A stretch of DNA of 10,220 nucleotides from Candidatus Brocadiaceae bacterium (GTDB taxonomy: Bacteria > Planctomycetota > MHYJ01 > JACQXL01 > CAKKQI01): positions 1 to 10,220 of the forward strand of contig CAKKQI010000153.1 in NCBI GenBank assembly GCA_919901895.1. The letters are read 5' to 3'. The translations under genes and the position numbers were made by a program. The notes under the pieces are model-generated. The model worked only from the letters and a program-made list of their open reading frames with translations, was not told where the DNA came from and did not search any database. Shown in pieces: positions 4,872-10,220 of the stretch (position 1 is its first letter; the number at the start of each line of letters is the position of its first letter).

Positions 4872-6425
4872 TTAACGATTAAAACATTTTTTATCTCCAG
4901 TGTGATACACCCGGATTGCCCGGACCGGTTTAACCGGGCAGACGTGTTCGCACAATCCACAACCAATACATAAATCACACTCAACATAATAACGTAACGG
5001 TTTTTCGCCGTATTCGTCCCAGACCGCCTTAATGGCTTTTTCCGGCACCGGGCAATGTTCTTCGCAGGCGCCACAACGAATGCACAGCCGATCATTAATA
5101 CACGCTTTACCAATCACCCACTTTTTTTTCACATCTATTTCTAACGGTTGAATGGCCTCGGTAGGGCAAATTTGCGTGCAGAGATTACACTCATAAGTAC
5201 AATAACCAATCAGCGGCATCAGAGCCGGCGTCCACATTCCATATAAACCTGATTGCAGGAATAAAGGTTGCAACCCGTTGGTCGGGCATATTTTCAGACA
5301 CTGGCCGCAACGGACACACCGGTTCATAAATTCTTCTTCTGAAGGCAACGCACCCGGCGGCCTCAAAATGGCTAAAACATTATTATCGGTGGTAGTAAGA
5401 GCAGCCGGAGATAGATTGTTTTTTCCGCCGAAGGCGGATCCGCCTCTGGCGGAAAGCAACGGCGCTGAAGCAACGCCGATCAAGGCAGCCAGTAAGAAAG
5501 ATCGTCGGGCCGGGAGACCCGATATTTCAGTTGGCCGAAAACCAGTTTCAGACTGATTTGTTAAGACCGGTATTGGTTTGAAATTTAAACTAACCGTATC
5601 CACCGGGCAAACCGGCACGCAGGCAAAACATTGAATACATTCTTCCTGAAGTATTTTAATTTCATTATTGATTGCCCCCATTTTACAGGTTTTGACGCAT
5701 TTCTGACAGGTAAGGCAATCGGTCCCTATTTTTAAGCGTAATAATTTAGAAAATGATAACAGACCCAGCAGAGCGCCCAGCGGACAGAGATTCCGGCACC
5801 AGAAACGCCGTTGAATAAATATTAATCCTAAAATGATTAAAAAAATTATAATGAAAACGGCTGCATCTTGGAAAAAAACTTCATTCCGGTCCAAAATTCC
5901 GACATTTTCCAGAGGTTGGGATAAACCAGACCAACCCCAGCGGTCAATCATAATATTTTTGATAATAAGATTCAAGGCGGGGTAGAAAGAGAGGGCCAGA
6001 AATTTAAAGGTAATGGTAATCGGATCAAACCAGCCGGCCAGGTTAATTCCCAAAACCGCTGCGCTGAGAATTAAGACTAATAATAAATATTTTATTTTTG
6101 GGAAGTTCCGGGATAGGCCCGCCGGTATTTTTTTTTCTAAGCAAATTTTAGGCGTGATAAATTTATGGAAGACATCCAGAATCGTTCCCAGCGGGCAGAC
6201 CCAGCCGCAAAAAACCCGACCCAGAAGAAGAGCCGATAATATAATTATAAGCGAAGCGCCTAAAAGTATGACCAAGGTGCGGCCGGCTAAGATAGTGGTT
6301 AACGCCAGTAGAGGATTAGTGATAAAGAAAACATTCACGGGACTATGCGGGTCAACGGTAAGCAGTAAAAAATAGATGAAAAGACCGATGAATATTATCT
6401 GGCTGAGCCGTCGCAATGAAATCAT
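4872..6425 (-). CDS. NapH/NapG-like fused membrane polyferredoxin
   Basis: This 517-residue protein joins two parts that are separate in many nitrate-reductase systems. The N-terminal half is NapH/NosR-like: about four membrane helices (roughly 8-25, 50-69, 112-130, 188-204) with the two membrane CxxxCP motifs (Cys73/Cys77 and Cys210/Cys214). Two ferredoxin 4Fe-4S motifs follow (Cys237/240/243/247 and Cys263/266/269/273). Next is an internal twin-arginine hydrophobic segment (RRSFLLAALIGVASAPLLSA, from 307). The NapG-like half carries four more clusters, at Cys370-380, 409-420, 442-458 and 483-496. Such proteins pass electrons from the quinol pool or cytoplasmic donors to exported partners. 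No napA, nosZ or other terminal reductase is present here, so the partner is unknown. Start: ATG at 6423-6425, with no Shine-Dalgarno; a GATTAC repeat lies directly upstream. A palindrome is read in frame at residues 325-335. Confidence 0.9.
   Translation of the reverse strand: MISLRRLSQIIFIGLFIYFLLLTVDPHSPVNVFFITNPLLALTTILAGRTLVILLGASLIIILSALLLGRVFCGWVCPLGTILDVFHKFITPKICLEKKIPAGLSRNFPKIKYLLLVLILSAAVLGINLAGWFDPITITFKFLALSFYPALNLIIKNIMIDRWGWSGLSQPLENVGILDRNEVFFQDAAVFIIIFLIILGLIFIQRRFWCRNLCPLGALLGLLSFSKLLRLKIGTDCLTCQKCVKTCKMGAINNEIKILQEECIQCFACVPVCPVDTVSLNFKPIPVLTNQSETGFRPTEISGLPARRSFLLAALIGVASAPLLSARGGSAFGGKNNLSPAALTTTDNNVLAILRPPGALPSEEEFMNRCVRCGQCLKICPTNGLQPLFLQSGLYGMWTPALMPLIGYCTYECNLCTQICPTEAIQPLEIDVKKKWVIGKACINDRLCIRCGACEEHCPVPEKAIKAVWDEYGEKPLRYYVECDLCIGCGLCEHVCPVKPVRAIRVYHTGDKKCFNR
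5422..5455. repeat. 34-bp imperfect palindrome inside the polyferredoxin gene
   Basis: The two 17-base halves (5422-5438 and 5439-5455) are complementary at 15 of 17 positions around the central GATC (5438 is A and 5439 is T). AGGCGGATCCGCCT in the core is a perfect palindrome. On the coding strand it is read as SARGGSAFGGK (residues 325-335), a Gly-rich linker between the twin-arginine hydrophobic segment and the NapG-like half. It seems to be a short repeat inserted at a tolerant site without breaking the frame. Confidence 0.7.
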
Positions 6426-6426
6426 A

Positions 6427-6464
6427 GTAATCGGCGTAATCTGTTATAATCTGTGTAATCTGCG
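6427..6464. repeat. GATTAC tandem-like repeat upstream of the polyferredoxin
   Basis: TAATC recurs at 6428, 6437, 6447 and 6456, spaced 9 to 10 bases apart. On the minus strand it reads GATTACACA-GATTATAACA-GATTACGCC-GATTACT. It fills the entire gap between the DUF362 stop codon and the polyferredoxin ATG, leaving no Shine-Dalgarno sequence. The unit matches part of the repeat at 3721-3780. Confidence 0.65.
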
Positions 6465-7436
6465 TTAAATTGTTTTTTCAATAATCTTTATTTTTTTCAA
6501 ATCAATTTCACCTAACTTATTTTCCGAAGCGGTAAAGATATGTTCAATATCATAAGGGGTTAATCCGAATTCGGGTAAGGTGGTGGCATAAGCATCGACC
6601 GCCACCGGGTCAACGCCGGCGATTATTTTCCGGGCCATCTTGACATATTCCGGTTTCCCGCCGGTGGGACCATGACTGACCAGCACCCGGTAGGCATCAA
6701 TGATAGTCAGGTGTGGTTTTACCACGGTTAATAAGTCGGACAGATAAAGTCCGAGTTCTTTATGGATTTCGCCTCTTTTCCCGCCCATCAGTCCCATTAA
6801 GTTTTTGATGCCCAGCGTAAGTTTGGAAAGCCCGTGATGTTTAGCGATGGGGACATTGATTAAAACATCGCATTCTAATGCTTCTTTGACAATGGGCCAG
6901 GTAACCTTTTTTTTCGGGAAAGGCATTTCTTTATAAAATGACTCGCGTTCTCCGATAAATAATACTTCCGCGCCCGCCTCTTTAGCCGCGGCTTCAATAC
7001 CGCTGGTCCGGTAGCACCGGCGGGATTCGTTGCAGGTGCGATCAAACACCTTAACGGTCTTTGCCCCGGCTTTCAAACATTCCCGGACAATGGTTGCCAC
7101 CACTTCAGGATTGGTGGTCGCGGCTAATTCCGGAGCGCGCTCCCAGGCAATGTTTGGTTTAACCACCACGACATTATCTTTTTTGACAAATGTAGCCATC
7201 CCGCCTAATGATTCTATGGCCAGAGCCGTCATTTTAGCCGGGTCGTCTCCCGAAACTACCGAAATGGTTTTGGTTAAATCGGCCGGCGGTTCATCCGGAG
7301 CCGGTTTTTCCGGTGGGGCTGGCTCACCGTTAAGTAAATGAGTGGTTAGCAACGGCAGACCAAAGAATCCTAACCCGCCGATTAAAGCGCCTTTTTCAAG
7401 AAATTCACGCCGGCTGCAATTGTTATTTTTTTTCAT
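6465..7436 (-). CDS. Tat-exported DUF362 protein
   Basis: This 323-residue protein starts with a twin-arginine signal (SRREFLEKGALIGGLGFFGL, residues 8-27) and a Pro-rich linker, so it is probably exported folded with any cofactor. The rest fits DUF362: VVVKPNIAWE (about 88-97), a segment of the form NPEVV..IV.ECLKAGAKTV, then CDVLINVPIAKHHG and LTLGIKNLMGLMGG (about 190-220), and near the end IAGVDPVAVDAYAT. In this family the KPN and IKN-GxMGG motifs are strongly conserved; a catalytic reaction is not established. Four minus-strand genes lie in line. Its ATG starts 2 bases after the previous stop, and AAAGGTGAT at the end of that gene serves as ribosome binding site, so translation is probably coupled. 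The polyferredoxin follows 39 bases later, in line with electron supply to an exported DUF362 protein. Partnership is inferred from gene order. Confidence 0.88.
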   Translation of the reverse strand: MKKNNNCSRREFLEKGALIGGLGFFGLPLLTTHLLNGEPAPPEKPAPDEPPADLTKTISVVSGDDPAKMTALAIESLGGMATFVKKDNVVVVKPNIAWERAPELAATTNPEVVATIVRECLKAGAKTVKVFDRTCNESRRCYRTSGIEAAAKEAGAEVLFIGERESFYKEMPFPKKKVTWPIVKEALECDVLINVPIAKHHGLSKLTLGIKNLMGLMGGKRGEIHKELGLYLSDLLTVVKPHLTIIDAYRVLVSHGPTGGKPEYVKMARKIIAGVDPVAVDAYATTLPEFGLTPYDIEHIFTASENKLGEIDLKKIKIIEKTI

Positions 7437-7438
7437 AA

Positions 7439-8677
7439 TTAATCACCTTTCTTTTTTTCGTTATCCGCTGATTGGGCGGCTTTAAGAATCGGCGTAGCCC
7501 GGCTTAAAAAAAGAAGCGCAAAGCAGGTGTCAGGGATATCCGGAATCATTTTATCATCTTCGGTCGAATTCCAACTGCCGTTTTTTGGGTTCTGAACCGT
7601 CATCAGGTATTGGGCGCCTTCTGCATACCAGTCGTGATTACCGATATTTTTTAAGTCAAGCACGGCGCCAACCCGTTCTACACCGTAAATATAATAATAC
7701 TGATAAAAATGACGCCAGCCCTCGCCCGATTCACCCGTATCCCGCGTAAACGCATCGGCCATTTCGGGATTAGCATCAAAAACCAAACGGGCGGCCAGCC
7801 AGTTTAATCCCTTTTGTATCGCCGGGTCATTTTTAATGTCCTGTTTAAGATAAAATTTGGCAATCGCCAATCCGCAGAGTCCGGCGGCCGTCATACTGCC
7901 GTAAGAACTACGCGCTTCCTGCTGCTCGCTTCCGTAACTCCAACCGCCGTCGCCCACCTGATTTTTGACCAGCCAATCAGATGCTTCCTGCCAGGTTTCT
8001 TTTGGAATCGTCACTCCGGAACGGGCGGCCGCCCGCAAACCCAACAGGGCAAATTGGGTATTGGAATTATCGCCGGCCGGTATTCTTTTTTTAGGTTCAA
8101 TATTTCTTTTAACTTCAAGGTGTTTCAACGGTTTATCCGGTTCTTTTTGCTTTGCTTCGACGGAGATAGTAGGTTTTGAAGACGGAGACGACAATCCGGT
8201 AATAACCTCTATCAATTCCGGTTTGCCGGTTAATACTTTTGGAGCAGAATTTTTATTATTTTTATCATAACGGCAACCGTAAGTCCATTGCCCGTTAGCG
8301 CATTGGGCGTCAACCAGCGCCTGGGCGCATTCGGCAATCCGGTATTGATAGTGATAACGGTCGGCCAGTTCCAGCGCCATAGCTGTCAGCGCCGTATTAT
8401 AAACGGAGGTCAGGTTTGACGTGTTTAATTTATTAAGCGCCTGCGCTAATTCCTGGTTCTTTTTGGGCTCAACGCCGGCCTGAAGCAACGTTAATACTTC
8501 TAATTCTAGATCGCGGCCTTTTAATCCCTTTTTTAAAATAAATTGCACGCCTTTGTCTATCACAGTGTTTATTTTTTTCTGCGTGTCTTCATCCTGCTGA
8601 TAAGAAGGAGAGGCGATGAGAATAATGAATAAACCGTATAAAAAAACGGTCTGTTTTTTAAACAAAAAATGTTTCAT
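7439..8677 (-). CDS. Secreted squalene-cyclase-like (QW-repeat) protein
   Basis: This is a 412-residue secreted protein with alpha-toroid repeats of the prenyltransferase/squalene-oxidase type. I start it at ATG 8675-8677 (MKHFLFKKQTVFLYGLFIIL), which gives a clean signal peptide; an ATG at 8710 would add 11 residues in front. QW-type turns occur at about 121-134 (CANGQWTYG), 241-249 (VGDGGWSYG) and 361-370 (PKNGSWN). DNSNTQFALLGLRAAARSGV (213-232) resembles secreted planctomycete repeat proteins. A charged low-complexity insert (about 145-210) splits the repeats. The DxDD acid motif of squalene-hopene cyclase is not seen, so a binding or structural role is more likely than cyclase activity. 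It is the first gene of the four-gene operon, and the -10 box TATAAT lies 6 bases before its ATG. Confidence 0.83.
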   Translation of the reverse strand: MKHFLFKKQTVFLYGLFIILIASPSYQQDEDTQKKINTVIDKGVQFILKKGLKGRDLELEVLTLLQAGVEPKKNQELAQALNKLNTSNLTSVYNTALTAMALELADRYHYQYRIAECAQALVDAQCANGQWTYGCRYDKNNKNSAPKVLTGKPELIEVITGLSSPSSKPTISVEAKQKEPDKPLKHLEVKRNIEPKKRIPAGDNSNTQFALLGLRAAARSGVTIPKETWQEASDWLVKNQVGDGGWSYGSEQQEARSSYGSMTAAGLCGLAIAKFYLKQDIKNDPAIQKGLNWLAARLVFDANPEMADAFTRDTGESGEGWRHFYQYYYIYGVERVGAVLDLKNIGNHDWYAEGAQYLMTVQNPKNGSWNSTEDDKMIPDIPDTCFALLFLSRATPILKAAQSADNEKKKGD

Positions 8678-8683
8678 TTTATT

Positions 8684-8710
8684 ATTATACCAATTTCCCG
8701 TGATTATCAA
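8684..8710 (-). promoter_or_regulatory. Promoter of the QW-repeat/DUF362/polyferredoxin operon
   Basis: On the minus strand a -35-like TTGATA (8705-8710) and a perfect -10 box TATAAT (8684-8689) are 15 bases apart. The ATG at 8677 lies six bases after the -10 box, so transcription would begin at or next to the start codon, giving a leaderless mRNA. It also overlaps the alternative ATG at 8710, which argues against that start. Confidence 0.6.
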
Positions 8711-8803
8711 AATAAATTTTCCTGATTTTTAGCAAAGCACTTTTCTTTCAGTTGACCTGTGGTAAAATCAAATTCTTATGAAGGGATGTGCATCTTTTTA
8801 TCC

Positions 8804-8831
8804 TTGACTTTCGCTCAAAAATGGCTAAACT
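8804..8831 (+). promoter_or_regulatory. Possible promoter of the HEAT-repeat gene
   Basis: TTGACT (8804-8809) and a weaker -10 candidate TAAACT (8826-8831) are 16 bases apart. Transcription would begin near 8838, leaving about 19 bases before the ATG at 8857 with no Shine-Dalgarno sequence. It is divergent from the operon promoter at 8684-8710. Confidence 0.45.
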
Positions 8832-8856
8832 TAAGGCTATTCTTGATGATTAAAAT

Positions 8857-9948
8857 ATGATTTTATCTGGGAAGACTGGTACAATAATTCTGGTTATTTT
8901 AATTCTAACGGTTTTGATAAGCGTTAGTTGGGTTTTGTTCCATAAAACTGGGGTTGAAATATCTGAAGAATCTACGAGAAAAACCCCTGAGGAAGCGGTT
9001 AAAGAAGGTTTTGTTAAGCAACTCCAGCGGGCTTTGGCGGACAAAAATGCTAAAGAAGTAACATCTTTGATGAAATCTATCAGCGCTATGGGACCAACCG
9101 CAGTTCCACCCCTCGTATCCGCATTCAAAAAAAATAATCACCCGGAATTCCAGATTGTAATTATCAAAACGATGGGGCTGATACCTGACAAGACGGTTCT
9201 TACTTCGTTACAAGAACTATACGTTACTTACGCCAAGCAACAACCTGATTTTAATGTTCAGAAAGAAATAATTCTGACTTTATCCCGTCTGGGCGGCCGG
9301 GATATTTTTGATACTTTTATAAATTACTTAAAGATTGAAAAGAATCAGGAAATCAAAAACCTGCTCGGCAACTGTCTGGTTGCTATAGGCGACACTTCAA
9401 AAATAGATTCGGCTATCAAAGACAATCAATCTGACCCGCAACTTGTTCAAACCCTTATGGCCGTTAAGAGTAAAACAGAACAAGATAAAACGCAAAGGGA
9501 TGTGGCGATTGAGATAAACAGTTTGGATTTATCAGGCGAAACGGCGATTAAAAAATTAGAGGACATTTTAAAAAGCGAGCAATCTTTAAGTTTAAGAATA
9601 TTCGCATTACAAAAACTTGAGCAGGCCAATTCAGAACCGGCCGTTGAAGTTCTTCTCGGTTTTGCCGAAATACCCGATAATGGAAACGAATCCAACAAAA
9701 CGATTAAATTAAATACCATTGCTGCCCTGGCGCGAATGAAGATTAATGAAGCCAGATTGGCGGTTAAGAAGTTGCTGGCGAATGAAAATCTTGAGATACG
9801 CCGGAATACCGTTGAGTTTTTAGGTGCTTTTGGAGACAGTGGCAGTATTCCGCTTTTAAATCAGGTTATTTCAGGCGATTCATCAACGGAAATCAGGCAA
9901 AAAGCCGGTGAATCAATCCTGAAAATCAAGCAAAGGAATTTGAAGTAA
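8857..9948 (+). CDS. Membrane-anchored HEAT-repeat protein
   Basis: This 363-residue protein has an N-terminal membrane anchor (TIILVILILTVLISVSWVLF, about 9-28) and then a mostly helical body with HEAT-like repeats. Recognisable units run from about 63 (VTSLMKSISAMGPTAVPPLV), 136 (EIILTLSRLGGRDIFDTFINY), 246 (LRIFALQKLEQANSEPAVEVLL), 284 (KLNTIAALARMKINEARLAV) and 315 (EIRRNTVEFLGAFGDSGSIPLL). The closing part, EIRQKAGESILKI, looks like a further half-repeat. HEAT solenoids are protein-binding scaffolds, and such anchored forms are common in Planctomycetes and relatives. The start is set by the hydrophobic N-terminus; no Shine-Dalgarno sequence is seen. The repeat domain probably faces the periplasm. 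It is divergent from the four-gene redox operon, which hints at linked function but does not prove it. A long stem-loop starts 2 bases after the stop codon. Confidence 0.83.
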   Translation: MILSGKTGTIILVILILTVLISVSWVLFHKTGVEISEESTRKTPEEAVKEGFVKQLQRALADKNAKEVTSLMKSISAMGPTAVPPLVSAFKKNNHPEFQIVIIKTMGLIPDKTVLTSLQELYVTYAKQQPDFNVQKEIILTLSRLGGRDIFDTFINYLKIEKNQEIKNLLGNCLVAIGDTSKIDSAIKDNQSDPQLVQTLMAVKSKTEQDKTQRDVAIEINSLDLSGETAIKKLEDILKSEQSLSLRIFALQKLEQANSEPAVEVLLGFAEIPDNGNESNKTIKLNTIAALARMKINEARLAVKKLLANENLEIRRNTVEFLGAFGDSGSIPLLNQVISGDSSTEIRQKAGESILKIKQRNLK

Positions 9949-9950
9949 AC

Positions 9951-9997
9951 CCCCGTTACAGCATATCAAAACTTATTTTTATATGCTGTAAACGGGG
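9951..9997 (+). terminator. Long stem-loop after the HEAT gene
   Basis: CCCCGTTACAGCATAT (9951-9966) pairs with ATATGCTGTAAACGGGG (9981-9997) over 16 base pairs with one bulged A, around a 14-base AT-rich loop. It begins right after the stop codon, so it may end or protect the transcript. No T-run follows, so it is not a classical intrinsic terminator; it could also be a palindromic repeat. Confidence 0.45.
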
Positions 9998-10220
9998 TAA
10001 ATACTATAACGGGCGGTAAAAAAAACAGCTCCGTTGGTGGCGCTTATTTTTAGGTATTGGTTGGTGAAAAAACCGGCGCTGTCCCTGGATGAACATCGGG
10101 AGCGGATGGTATAGGGGGGTATACCCATCAGTTGCCGCTTCTCTGTTTATTTCGCCGATAGCCCAATATATTCATTTTTAACCCTCTCGGAAGTGGTCCA
10201 GATTAGTCTTGACAAGGACA
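9998..10220. other. Downstream region with no supported gene; G-loop hairpin
   Basis: Only very short frames occur on either strand, such as a 31-codon basic frame on the minus strand between about 10003 and 10095, and none resembles a known family. GATGGTATA (10105-10113) and TATACCCATC (10120-10129) form a 9-bp stem with one bulge around a loop of six G residues. The final bases contain TTGACA (10209-10214) and, on the minus strand, TGTCC and GGACC blocks like those at some insertion-sequence ends, but the window stops before this can be judged. Confidence 0.35.

Noticed and set aside
4748..5113. 121-codon minus-strand frame overlapping the polyferredoxin end
   Set aside because: It is out of frame with the polyferredoxin clusters and the DUF2914 anchor, both of which show clear family motifs.
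5278..5556. 92-codon plus-strand frame
   Set aside because: Antisense to the cluster-rich part of the polyferredoxin; no family resemblance.
6427..6464. CRISPR-like array
   Set aside because: Units are only 9-10 bases apart with no spacers, and no cas genes are nearby.
7439..8677. Active squalene-hopene cyclase
   Set aside because: QW-like turns are present, but the DxDD motif is not seen, a secretion signal is present and the protein is shorter than the cyclases.
8821..8853. Ten-codon frame MAKLKAILDD just before the HEAT gene, considered as a leader peptide
   Set aside because: It ends three bases before the next ATG but has no Shine-Dalgarno sequence, overlaps the candidate -10 box and has no run of regulatory codons.

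Overview
The window looks like chromosomal DNA from an uncultured member of the PVC superphylum (Planctomycetota, Omnitrophota, Verrucomicrobiota and relatives) with moderate GC content. The main reason is the gene at 3795-4112. It encodes a small basic protein beginning MSIHKSL, with an internal SVFGLPKVR motif and an Ala/Lys-rich tail, which matches the PVC signature ribosome-associated small basic protein. A secreted squalene-cyclase-like repeat protein with a DNSNTQFALLGL motif and a HEAT-repeat protein fit the same lineage, perhaps Planctomycetota. Phylum is an inference.

Layout: 1-768 (+) is the C-terminal part of a DUF362 protein. It converges on dapF (765-1562, -), and the two stop codons overlap. 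Upstream of dapF, 1563-2042 holds a decayed AAA-type ATPase fragment and then a clear promoter for nadA (2043-2957, +), which makes quinolinate for NAD. Next come an inner-membrane SPOR-domain protein (3022-3717, +) with a near-perfect promoter and almost no leader, a palindromic intergenic repeat, and the PVC small basic protein (3795-4112, +).

From 8677 down to 4258 four genes run on the minus strand in tight order and probably form one operon: a secreted QW-repeat (prenyltransferase/squalene-oxidase-like) protein, a Tat-exported DUF362 protein, a fusion of NapH-like and NapG-like iron-sulfur proteins, and a membrane-anchored DUF2914 protein. Together they suggest an envelope redox module that moves electrons between the membrane and exported iron-sulfur proteins; its substrate is unknown. 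A membrane-anchored HEAT-repeat protein (8857-9948, +) is divergent from this operon.

The region is rich in short palindromic repeats. Two lie between genes and share GATTACACAGATT-type units (3721-3780, 6427-6464). One is a complex hairpin between convergent genes (4152-4222). Two are read in frame inside genes: in dapF (1157-1174) and in the polyferredoxin (5422-5455). The last 272 bases contain no gene I can support, but they hold a long stem-loop right after the HEAT gene and a second G-loop hairpin.
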